DNA of 59,163 nucleotides from Bacteroidota bacterium (lineage in GTDB: Bacteria; Bacteroidota; Ignavibacteria; Kapaibacteriales; UBA2268): NCBI GenBank assembly GCA_021824625.1, contig JAKAKE010000008.1, forward strand, positions 1 to 59,163, in the 5' to 3' direction. Below the pieces are notes generated by a model. The model made no database searches. It saw only the letters and a list, made by a program, of their open reading frames with translations, and was not told where the DNA came from. The translations under genes were made by a program, and so were the position numbers. Every line of letters begins with the position of its first letter. The stretch's first letter is position 1. Shown here piece by piece: positions 18,214-24,976 of this stretch.

Positions 18214-18217
18214 CATT

Positions 18218-18424
18218 ATGATTATTGATACATTTAAAATGGATAAATCGGCTTTTTCAGTCTGCTCATTCGAGGAGGCAGAAGAACAAGACAAAGCCTA
18301 TTGGTTAAGTAAAACACCGCTTGAAAGATTAGCAGCTCTTGAATATATGAGGCAAATGGTATATGGCTATGACCCTGATACCGCAAGAATTCAAAGAATT
18401 CTTACAGTTGTTGAACCAACATAA
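18218..18424 (+). CDS. Small protein preceding a nucleotidyltransferase (antitoxin candidate)
   Basis: A 68-residue soluble protein without signal peptide or cysteine motif. It contains YWLSKTPLERLAALEYMRQM, a pattern I associate with short proteins encoded just upstream of nucleotidyltransferases in Bacteroidota-like genomes. It overlaps the next gene by 62 nt in another frame, so the two are tightly coupled. A partner or antitoxin role is inferred from this pairing only. Its promoter suggests leaderless translation. Confidence 0.65.
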   Translation: MIIDTFKMDKSAFSVCSFEEAEEQDKAYWLSKTPLERLAALEYMRQMVYGYDPDTARIQRILTVVEPT

Positions 18425-18812
18425 TGTGGATTACATTCTCCTTGGAGGATTTGCCGTGTGCTATCATGGTTATCCAAGGACAACGAATGATATTGACATT
18501 TGGATTTCTTTTAAAAAGGAAAATATAGAGAAAGTCCGTCTTGTTTTGAAGGATTTCGGATTCGGTTTACCTGAAATTTATAAGGATGAATTTTGGGAAT
18601 ATGGAAAAATCATTAGAATGGGACAGCCGCCTTTACGAATTGAATTGATATCTGTAGCTTCCGGAATTGAATTTGATAACTGCTTTAGTCAGTGTGTACA
18701 GGAAGAGATTGATGGTATTCCAATTAATATTATATCAATTGAACATCTTAAAATCAATAAAAAAGCAAGCGGCAGAAAAAAAGATTTGAATGACCTGGAA
18801 AATCTACCCTAA
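18363..18812 (+). CDS. Nucleotidyltransferase-fold protein (toxin-antitoxin-like)
   Basis: 149 residues with a compact nucleotidyltransferase domain: GGFAVCYHGYPRTTNDIDIWI supplies the GG and the DxD metal-binding pair. RIELISVASGIEFD could provide the third carboxylate, and IISIEHLKINKKASGRKKDLNDLE is the usual C-terminal lysine/aspartate motif. Relatives belong to the MNT/AbiEii-like toxin group, which transfers nucleotides to RNA or protein. The ATG at 18363 lies inside the upstream gene, but the N-terminal helix (EFKEFLQLLNQHNVDYILLGG) needs this overlap. ATG 18369 is equally possible. Confidence 0.75.
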   Translation: MAMTLIPQEFKEFLQLLNQHNVDYILLGGFAVCYHGYPRTTNDIDIWISFKKENIEKVRLVLKDFGFGLPEIYKDEFWEYGKIIRMGQPPLRIELISVASGIEFDNCFSQCVQEEIDGIPINIISIEHLKINKKASGRKKDLNDLENLP

Positions 18813-18824
18813 ATATTTCCATAA

Positions 18825-18870
18825 TTTCTCAATTAATATTAATGCACTTTTCATAATTCGTAATTGATTC
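18825..18870 (+). repeat. Direct repeat flanking the nucleotidyltransferase pair (right)
   Basis: Partner of 18140-18185, starting 13 bases after the nucleotidyltransferase stop codon and running into the end of the convergent lipoprotein gene. Confidence 0.85.
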
Positions 18871-19753
18871 AATCATTATCTTTAGATTTAACTTCAAACT
18901 GTACAAGAATAGGGCAGTGGTCTGAAATTTTTTCAATTTCTGATTCAGACATTGAACTGTAAAAATCATAAAGCCTGAGACTTCCGGGAATAAATCTTTT
19001 TACTGCATTTTCCGATGCAATAATGTGGTCAATTCCATTCAGTATGGGAAATTTACAGCTTTTCAAATCCTGTGTTAGAAAGCTGAGATGAGTATTTTCT
19101 GCTATTGAAGATAGTGTCGGATTAGTTACCCTATTGGGATAGTCATTAAAATCACCAAGAATAATAATATCTTTTTCTGATTTGCGTGAAAGTACTGAAT
19201 CAGCCCAGTATGAAATGATATCAGCTTGTTGTTTTCTTAATTCCCTACTGTATTGTTCCAATTCGGCAGTAGAATCATACCGGGATGTAGATTTAAGATG
19301 CACGATAAGCATTATAAAATCGAAATTTCCTTTACGAACCTTGGCAATAAGTCCGGGTCTTGTTTTGTTAGGTTCGACAATCAGGGAAGTATATTCACCT
19401 TGATAAGTAATAACAATTCCTTTTTTATAAATTATGCAGGGATTCTGGTTTCCTCCATTAGTACCAATGTAAAAATCATAGCCGGGTAAATAATTTAATA
19501 ATTTATTTATTGCCGCACCATTCTCAATTTCCTGCAAACCCATTATATCAGGATTTAATTGCGATATAATACCTGAAATTCTTTGATAATCCGCTTCTGT
19601 TCTTGGTTTGGTATCATCAATACCATCACCTAACCAGGCGATGTTGAATGTTGCGATAGTTATGGTATGGGGATTATTTGATGCTTTTCCTGCCTGTTCG
19701 CATGCAGAAATGAACAGAATAAGAATGAGCAATATGTTGATTATGTATTTCAA
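18869..19753 (-). CDS. Endonuclease/exonuclease/phosphatase-family lipoprotein
   Basis: 294 residues with a lipoprotein signal (lipobox ISAC, Cys18). The EEP fold is marked by IATFNIAWLGD (Asn ligand), IMGLQEIENG (metal-binding Glu), LIVHLKSTS (His), IILGDFNDYP (Asp/Asn) and the closing SDHCPILVQF (Asp-His pair). It is therefore a metal-dependent phosphodiesterase anchored outside the cytoplasm, perhaps acting on extracellular DNA or phospho-compounds. Substrate is not predictable. The stop lies at the edge of the right-hand direct repeat. Confidence 0.88.
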   Translation of the reverse strand: MKYIINILLILILFISACEQAGKASNNPHTITIATFNIAWLGDGIDDTKPRTEADYQRISGIISQLNPDIMGLQEIENGAAINKLLNYLPGYDFYIGTNGGNQNPCIIYKKGIVITYQGEYTSLIVEPNKTRPGLIAKVRKGNFDFIMLIVHLKSTSRYDSTAELEQYSRELRKQQADIISYWADSVLSRKSEKDIIILGDFNDYPNRVTNPTLSSIAENTHLSFLTQDLKSCKFPILNGIDHIIASENAVKRFIPGSLRLYDFYSSMSESEIEKISDHCPILVQFEVKSKDND

Positions 19754-19845
19754 TCCGATAAAATAATATTTTTTTAAAACTCAGATTATCTTTATTTGTT
19801 TTTTTAACTCAACACTTAACACTCAAAACTTAAAACTTTCAAGAA

Positions 19846-20745
19846 TTAATTCTTAAAAAAGATTGCTTTGAAAATCATTCCTGCCATTTTAGGATTTTCT
19901 TTCAGCCGTCTTGTCGAATAACCATACCAGTCCTTGCCGAATGGGACATATACTCTCAGCCTGTGTCCCTGCGAAAGAATTTCTTTTCTTTTTTCATCCC
20001 GCACCCCAAGAAGCATTTGAAACTCGTAGTCCTCTTTTTTGAGTTTAATTTTATCAATGTATTCACGTGCATCATTAATGAGCGGGTCATCATGTGTTGC
20101 GATGCCAATATAAAGGCCATTATCAATTATTAGCCTCAATAGCTTTTTATAATTGTTTCTGACATCCTCTTTTGCCTGATATGCAATCTCCGGCGATTCT
20201 CTATAGATACCCTTGCAGAGCCTTATTGAAGGGTTATAAGGTAGCAAATCTTTTATATCATTTTCACTCCTGAAAAGATAAGCCTGTATCACAACACCTA
20301 CATTATTCAAACCTTCTGCTCTCAGTCTTTTATATAGATTTAAAGTTTTTGTTGTGTAAGGTGAGTTTTCCATATCTAATCTTACGAATATATTAGACTC
20401 CGCCGCCTTTTTTATGATGAATGAAATATTATCGAATGCAAAATTTTCATCAATACCCAAGCCTAATGAAGTTGGTTTAACCGAGAGATAAGTATTAAGA
20501 TTGTTTTCTTTGATTGCATCCAAAACCCTTGAACTTTCTTCCTTTTCATGTAATGCACGTTCTTTTGTCGTTACAAATTCACCGAGAACATCAACCGTAG
20601 TCATTGCACCGCCGTTTGAGAGCAGTTCCTTTGAAACCCGCACTGCATCACTTAATTCATCACCTGCTATATATTTTTTTGCCACCTGATGGATAATACC
20701 TTTCGGAACAAGAGGCATCATCTTAACAATTATCTGATTAAACAT
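19846..20745 (-). CDS. putA: Proline dehydrogenase (monofunctional)
   Basis: A 299-residue FAD-dependent TIM-barrel enzyme oxidising L-proline to pyrroline-5-carboxylate. Landmarks: TTVDVLGEFVTTKERA near the N-terminus, FVRLDMENSPYTTKTLNLYKRL, RLCKGIYRESP, IGIATHDDPLINDA, FQMLLGVRDEKR and the substrate-binding HRLRVYVPFGKDWYGYSTRRLKENP. The length fits the short monofunctional PRODH form. The P5C dehydrogenase partner is not in the window. The downstream side (19754-19845) is AT-rich and featureless. Confidence 0.92.
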   Translation of the reverse strand: MFNQIIVKMMPLVPKGIIHQVAKKYIAGDELSDAVRVSKELLSNGGAMTTVDVLGEFVTTKERALHEKEESSRVLDAIKENNLNTYLSVKPTSLGLGIDENFAFDNISFIIKKAAESNIFVRLDMENSPYTTKTLNLYKRLRAEGLNNVGVVIQAYLFRSENDIKDLLPYNPSIRLCKGIYRESPEIAYQAKEDVRNNYKKLLRLIIDNGLYIGIATHDDPLINDAREYIDKIKLKKEDYEFQMLLGVRDEKRKEILSQGHRLRVYVPFGKDWYGYSTRRLKENPKMAGMIFKAIFFKN

Positions 20746-20779
20746 AGCTTAAAATTTTTATTAATTAATATTATAATAT

Positions 20780-21415
20780 TCAATTTGGATTAATAATTTT
20801 CAATTCTTCATTTTGCAATTTACATTTAACTTTTTCTTTTATTATTTCAAATATTTCTTCTTTTGTTTTTGCTCCGTCAATACTGACAATACGCTCCGGT
20901 TCTTCCTTAGCAATTTGTTTGTATCCTTCGATTACTCTATGAAAAAATGAATCACCTGATTTTTCAATTTTGTCAAGTTCCCTATGATTAGACCTTTCAT
21001 AAGAAATCTCAAGTGGAATATCCAAAAAGAATGTAACATCAGGTTTCACACCTGATATAGCTATCTCATTAGAAGCTTTAACAAAAGAAAGGTCAATAAG
21101 CCTGCCATACCCTTGATAGGCTGTTGTCGAATCATAAAATCTGTCAAGTATAACTATAGTACCCTTTTCGAGAGAAGGCTTAACTACTTTTTCAACTAAA
21201 TCAGTTCTTGCAGATTCGAAAAGGAATAATTCACTTTGTGGAGTAAGCCTATCTTTTGAATGAAGTAGTAAATCCCGAATTTTTTCGGAAAATTCTGTTC
21301 CTCCCGGCTCTCGTAATGTAAGTACATCCTTACCAATTTCCTTCATAAGAGCCGACAGAAGCCCTATTTGAGTTGTTTTCCCACAGCCGTCTATTCCTTC
21401 AAAAGTTATAAGCAT
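20780..21415 (-). CDS. tmk: Thymidylate kinase
   Basis: A 211-residue kinase phosphorylating dTMP to dTDP. P-loop FEGIDGCGKTTQ, DR(Y/F)-type motif ILDRFYDSTTAYQGYGR, and a lid region with EISYERSNHRELDKIEKS. The ATG at 21415 (MLITFEGID) is the family start. A TTG 18 bases upstream would add six unconserved residues. Gene order (tmk next to prodh) is not informative. Confidence 0.94.
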   Translation of the reverse strand: MLITFEGIDGCGKTTQIGLLSALMKEIGKDVLTLREPGGTEFSEKIRDLLLHSKDRLTPQSELFLFESARTDLVEKVVKPSLEKGTIVILDRFYDSTTAYQGYGRLIDLSFVKASNEIAISGVKPDVTFFLDIPLEISYERSNHRELDKIEKSGDSFFHRVIEGYKQIAKEEPERIVSIDGAKTKEEIFEIIKEKVKCKLQNEELKIINPN

Positions 21416-21550
21416 ATTTCGATAATCAAGCAATAATCAAACTACAAAGTTATGATTTTTTTCAGAGATAATTGATATTGTGTAAATGAATATTTATTTG
21501 AATTGGTTATTTGATAATTAGTTTTAATGAATTAATTATTTTGAATAGTA

Positions 21551-21649
21551 TTAACTAATTCCTTCTACAATAATAACAAACTCTCCCTTTATCGAATATT
21601 TGCTTTGTAGTTTCTGCTTATATTCTTCGAGTGTGCCCCGGATGTATTT
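21551..21649 (-). pseudogene. rsmI: Displaced 3' end of rsmI
   Basis: 32 codons plus stop reading YIRGTLEEYKQKLQSKYSI then KGEFVIIVEGIS on the minus strand, nearly the same as the C-terminus of the intact rsmI (22195-22293). There is no start or catalytic domain. The VEG ending is closer to the usual RsmI C-terminus than the resident gene's own end, suggesting this is the original gene end, separated by insertion of hicAB. The rest of 21434-21550 shows only AT-rich sequence. Confidence 0.85.
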
Positions 21650-21673
21650 CTGAAATACAAATTGAAAAATTAG

Positions 21674-21925
21674 CTAAGCAATTACTAAATCCTTTTTCGG
21701 TTTCTTGTTTAATTTAAGACTCACGAACTCGGCATATTTTACCATGGAATTAGGTATTTCCATGCCTTCTTCGAGTAACCCTTCAATATGGAATTCAAGT
21801 GCCTCTTTCATATTTTCTTCTGTACTTTTTTTTGTGTTACCAGTAGCTATGCACCCGGGTACATCCGGAGAGTATGCTGAATATCCTGTCTTTGTTTTTT
21901 CGATTATTATTAAGTATTTATTCAT
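21674..21925 (-). CDS. hicB: HicB-family antitoxin
   Basis: 83 residues with the HicB partial RNase-H fold: LIIIEKTKTGYSAYSPDVPGCIATGNTKKSTEENMKEA is split here as YSAYSPDVPGCIATG and STEENMKEALEFHIEGL. The C-terminus is short with no clear DNA-binding domain. It overlaps hicA by 8 nt in the standard toxin-then-antitoxin order. Because hicA is broken by a stop codon, this is probably an orphaned antitoxin. Whether it retains any function is unknown. Confidence 0.88.
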   Translation of the reverse strand: MNKYLIIIEKTKTGYSAYSPDVPGCIATGNTKKSTEENMKEALEFHIEGLLEEGMEIPNSMVKYAEFVSLKLNKKPKKDLVIA

Positions 21926-22109
21926 TACTAATTCCTGATTGTTTCATTATGCTTTTCAAGGTTCCAATGGCAATATCATCATTTATTTTGCCTGATACAG
22001 TAACCAACCCTTTTTTTTTGTTATGTTTTTATTGACGATGGCTTCCTCTAATTCTTTTTAAGTACCATCCATCTTTTTCAATGAGTCTGATTATTTCTCT
22101 TACTTTCAT
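21918..22109 (-). pseudogene. hicA: hicA toxin gene with in-frame nonsense codon
   Basis: The minus-strand frame reads MKVREIIRLIEKDGWYLKRI, RGSHRQ, stop (TAA at 22029-22031), then KHNKKKGLVTVSGKINDDIA and IGTLKSIMKQSGISNE. This is a complete HicA double-stranded-RNA-binding fold with the catalytic-type His in GSHRQ. The stop stands where the family has Tyr (RQYKH), so one base change (TAT/TAC to TAA) broke it. Frame is otherwise intact through a run of nine A. A restart after the stop is unlikely to give an active toxin. Confidence 0.88.
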
Positions 22110-22194
22110 TAAAATATTTCAAATTTGTATTTTTGAAGTTAATGAAAATAACTAAATTTTGAAAATAAAATTAGTTAATGGTAAATTTTTTACT

Positions 22195-22914
22195 TTACTT
22201 ATCTATGCTTCTTAATATCACCACAAACTCTCCCTTAATCGAAGATTTGCTTTGTAGTTTCTGCTTACATTCTTCGAGAGTACCTCGAATGTATTCTTCA
22301 TATACTTTGCTGATTTCACGTGCTATGCAGGCTTGACGCTGTGAGCCGCAAAGTTCAATTAACTCATCAATGAGTTTCAGAATTTTATAAGGTGATTCAT
22401 ATAATATGGATGTGGCTTTTTGTGAAGCTACTTCCCGCATGAATGTTTTTCTTCCTTTTTTAGCGGGAGGAAAGCCATAGAAGTGAAATTCATTAACAGG
22501 CAATCCGCTGGCTACCAGTGCGGGTATAAATGCTGTTGGACCCGGAAGTGATATAATCTTGATATTATTTTCGATTGCTTTTTTAATTATTCTGTAGCCC
22601 GGGTCTGAAATGCCGGGTGTTCCTGCATTAGTAACGAGTGCCACAGACTTTCCTGACAGAACCTCATTGACAAGAATAGCCGATTTAGATTCTTCATTAT
22701 GTTCGTGGTAGCTCTCAAGCTTTTTATGAGGTATATTGAGTGTTTTAAGCATTATACCTGTATGTCTTGTGTCCTCACAAGCAATTATATCGGCTGAGGA
22801 GAGGATTTTCATAGCACGGATTGTTATATCATCCAAATTCCCAATAGGAGTAGGAACTATAAATAATCCTATTTCCAAATTAGTAATTACGATTTCCAAA
22901 TTCCTATTTCCCAT
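22195..22914 (-). CDS. rsmI: 16S rRNA (cytidine(1402)-2'-O)-methyltransferase
   Basis: A 239-residue SAM-dependent tetrapyrrole-methylase-fold enzyme. It has LFIVPTPIGNLDDITIRA, ACEDTRHTG, ALVTNAGTPGISDPGYRI, SLPGPTAFIPALVASGLP, FYGFPPAKKGRK and YESPYKILKLIDEL, the RsmI signatures. It methylates C1402 of 16S rRNA. The first 15 or so residues before LFIVPT are encoded by a border repeat shared with the 3' end of the aminotransferase gene, and the true start could be a later non-ATG codon. It overlaps tadA by 11 nt. Its 3' end is duplicated at 21551-21649. Confidence 0.93.
   Translation of the reverse strand: MGNRNLEIVITNLEIGLFIVPTPIGNLDDITIRAMKILSSADIIACEDTRHTGIMLKTLNIPHKKLESYHEHNEESKSAILVNEVLSGKSVALVTNAGTPGISDPGYRIIKKAIENNIKIISLPGPTAFIPALVASGLPVNEFHFYGFPPAKKGRKTFMREVASQKATSILYESPYKILKLIDELIELCGSQRQACIAREISKVYEEYIRGTLEECKQKLQSKSSIKGEFVVILRSIDK
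22892..22911 (+). repeat. 20-bp border repeat, copy 1
   Basis: ATTTCCAAATTCCTATTTCC, identical to 23472-23491. It follows (minus strand) the stop region of tadA and contains the start region of rsmI. Confidence 0.85.
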
Positions 22915-23380
22915 TTCCCTTTTTCCTCAGCTTTTTAAAGAAATCTTTCAACAATTGAGAACATTCCTCTTCCAATACACCTTTTACAACTTCACACCTG
23001 TGGTTAAGCCGCTTATCTTGAACTATGTTATATAATGAGCCACAAGCTCCTGCTTTTGTGTCTGATGCTCCATATACAATTTTTTTTATTCTTGTTAATA
23101 CAATGGAACCTGAACACATAGAACATGGTTCTAAAGTAACATATAAAATCGCATTTATTAAATGTTTATAATTTATATGTTTAATCGCTTTTTTTATTGC
23201 AATTTTTTCAGCATGAGCAGTTGGGTCACTTAGCTTCTCAACCTGATTATATCCTCTTCCAATAATTTCATTATTGAGAACAATAACAGCACCAATCGGA
23301 ACATCTTCATACTTCGAGCATTTCTTAGCTTCCTTCAAAGCTTCTTTCATAAAGTGAGTATGTTTATTATTTTTATTCAT
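22904..23380 (-). CDS. tadA: tRNA-specific adenosine deaminase / CMP-dCMP deaminase family
   Basis: A 158-residue zinc deaminase: AHAEKIAI (His ligand, catalytic Glu) and LEPCSMCSG (two Cys ligands), with VPIGAVIVLNNEIIGRGYN upstream. The family edits A34 to inosine in the anticodon of tRNA-Arg. The ATG at 23380 has AGGA 8 nt upstream. An ATG-initiated extension from 23419 would encode MLNRVQHD out of a palindromic border repeat and is rejected. The C-terminus also runs into a repeat. Confidence 0.93.
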   Translation of the reverse strand: MNKNNKHTHFMKEALKEAKKCSKYEDVPIGAVIVLNNEIIGRGYNQVEKLSDPTAHAEKIAIKKAIKHINYKHLINAILYVTLEPCSMCSGSIVLTRIKKIVYGASDTKAGACGSLYNIVQDKRLNHRCEVVKGVLEEECSQLLKDFFKKLRKKGNGK

Positions 23381-23398
23381 TTTTTTTCCTTTACTGTC

Positions 23399-23461
23399 AT
23401 GCTGAACTCGGTTCAGCATCCAGTTTTATTTGGTTTATGGATTCTGAACCAAGTTCAGAAT
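23399..23461. repeat. Two CTGAAC/GTTCAG palindromes upstream of tadA
   Basis: ATGCTGAAC-TCG-GTTCAGCAT (23399-23419) and ATTCTGAAC-CAA-GTTCAGAAT (23441-23461) are perfect 9-bp stems with 3-nt loops, flanked by GTCAT and ATGAC. The intervening 21 bases are AT-rich. This is a REP-like intergenic element, and could act as a terminator or RNA-processing signal between the aminotransferase gene and tadA. Confidence 0.8.
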
Positions 23462-23471
23462 GACAAAATCC

Positions 23472-23491
23472 ATTTCCAAATTCCTATTTCC
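23472..23491 (+). repeat. 20-bp border repeat, copy 2
   Basis: Identical to 22892-22911. It abuts the stop codon of the minus-strand aminotransferase gene (stop at 23491-23493). Confidence 0.85.
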
Positions 23492-24675
23492 TATTTAAAC
23501 TTTCTCAAATTCTTTGCACCTGCAATCAATGTTTCATTGCTTTTTGCAAAGCAGAGGCGAAGCATTGATTTTCCTTCATCTGATTTTCCATAAAATACTG
23601 ATGGAGGAATAGTAGCAATTTTATAATTTTTCACAAGATTGATTGCAATCTCTTCATCATTAACCATGTCAGGAGTTACTCCTGACATGATATTTAATTT
23701 AGGTATGTCCACCATCATAAAATAACTACCTTTTGGTTTGTGAGCAGAAAAGGATGTTGATACCAATTCTTTCAGGAGCAAATCCCGCCGTTCAAGATAT
23801 TCCTTTTTAAACGCAGGAAGATATTCATCCAATCTTGAGAATGCATTTGCTATCGCATGTTGTCCCGGTGTATTCACTGCAAAAGTTGTCCATTGATGTA
23901 CTTTTCTAATGGATTCAGTAATCTTATCAGATGCAATAGCCCAACCTATTTTCCAGCCGGTCATACTGAATGTTTTTCCTGCTGATGAAATAGTAATAGT
24001 CCTATCCTTCATCCCCTCTAATGTTGCAATTGGTATATGTTTAGCATTATCAAATGTCAAAAACTCGTACACTTCATCGCTTACAACCAGAAGATTGTGT
24101 TTTATAGCTAACTTAGAAATAAACTCTAATTCCTCAAAAGTATATACCTTTCCTGTCGGATTGTGAGGAGTATTTATCACAATTATTTTTGTTTTTTCTG
24201 TAATTGATTGTTCCAGTTCATCGAAATCGAAATTGAAATCAGGTTTTTTAAGCGTAACATACTTAGGGATTCCACCTGCAAGAATAACATCAGCCTGGTA
24301 TGAATCATAGAATGGCTCGAACATAATTACTTCATCACCTTCATTGATTAATGCCTGGAATGTTGAGTAAAGAGCCTCAGTTGCACCGGCAGTTATAGTT
24401 ATTTCGCTGTCGGGATTCCGATCCATTCCATAATATTTTTTCTGTATATCCGAAATTGCTTTTCTCAGAGATAAAATCCCCTGAGTGGGAGCATATTGGT
24501 TTTTTCCTTCTTTCATTGCTTTGAAGGCTTCTTCCATTAACCATAGAGGACCGTCGAAATCGGGGAATCCCTGTCCGAGATTGACTGCATTGTTCTCGAA
24601 TGCAAGCCTGCTCATTGTGGAGAAGATTGAGGTTCCCATCCCTTTTATTCTATTCGCTGAAAATTCTTTGTTCAT
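23491..24675 (-). CDS. Class I/II aminotransferase (methionine/kynurenine aminotransferase type)
   Basis: A 394-residue fold-type I PLP enzyme. NLGQGFPDFDGP at the N-terminus, QYAPTQGILSLRKAI, NTPHNPTGKVYT, VSDEVYEFLTFD and the PLP lysine in SSAGKTFSMTGWKIGWA. A C-terminal LRLCFAKSNETL supplies the substrate-carboxylate arginine. The NLGQGFPDFD start and the spacing resemble methionine aminotransferase (YbdL) and kynurenine-oxoglutarate transaminase. The exact amino donor is inferred only to this level. Confidence 0.9.
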   Translation of the reverse strand: MNKEFSANRIKGMGTSIFSTMSRLAFENNAVNLGQGFPDFDGPLWLMEEAFKAMKEGKNQYAPTQGILSLRKAISDIQKKYYGMDRNPDSEITITAGATEALYSTFQALINEGDEVIMFEPFYDSYQADVILAGGIPKYVTLKKPDFNFDFDELEQSITEKTKIIVINTPHNPTGKVYTFEELEFISKLAIKHNLLVVSDEVYEFLTFDNAKHIPIATLEGMKDRTITISSAGKTFSMTGWKIGWAIASDKITESIRKVHQWTTFAVNTPGQHAIANAFSRLDEYLPAFKKEYLERRDLLLKELVSTSFSAHKPKGSYFMMVDIPKLNIMSGVTPDMVNDEEIAINLVKNYKIATIPPSVFYGKSDEGKSMLRLCFAKSNETLIAGAKNLRKFK

Positions 24676-24976
24676 TAATCTTATAGAAAATGAGTATCAT
24701 CATAAAAAAACTAAATTAGTGAAAAGTCGAACAACGGTAAAATTGAAAGTAATAAGGTATTTCTAATTTGATATACAAACCATTCAAAATTAAGTTTAAT
24801 CAAATTAAAGTCGTACTTCGACAGGCTCAGCATAACAAACCGTAATGTCACTCTGAGTTTATCGAAGAGTGATAAGAAAATGTAAATGTTTTTACCAATA
24901 CCAGTAATAAAACTTTGAAATGACAAAATTAATTGCAATATTTGGGTATTATTTCATTAACAATCTTAAGTCTGCT
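24676..24976. other. Divergent intergenic region with a small hairpin
   Basis: The 301 bases between the aminotransferase and lipoprotein genes are AT-rich. TCACTCT (24848-24854) pairs with AGAGTGA (24866-24872), next to ACTTCGACAGGCTCAG (24815-24830), a border-repeat-like sequence. I found no TAnnTTTG element on either strand. A short minus-strand open frame here (24711-24938) has no recognisable features. Confidence 0.5.

Noticed and set aside
21434..21550. A further small gene between tmk and the rsmI fragment
   Set aside because: No credible start and coding signal on either strand. AT-rich sequence with many stops.
23381..23419. N-terminal extension MLNRVQHDSKGKK of tadA
   Set aside because: It is translated from a perfect palindrome, and an AGGA ribosome-binding site with ATG 23380 gives the family's normal start.
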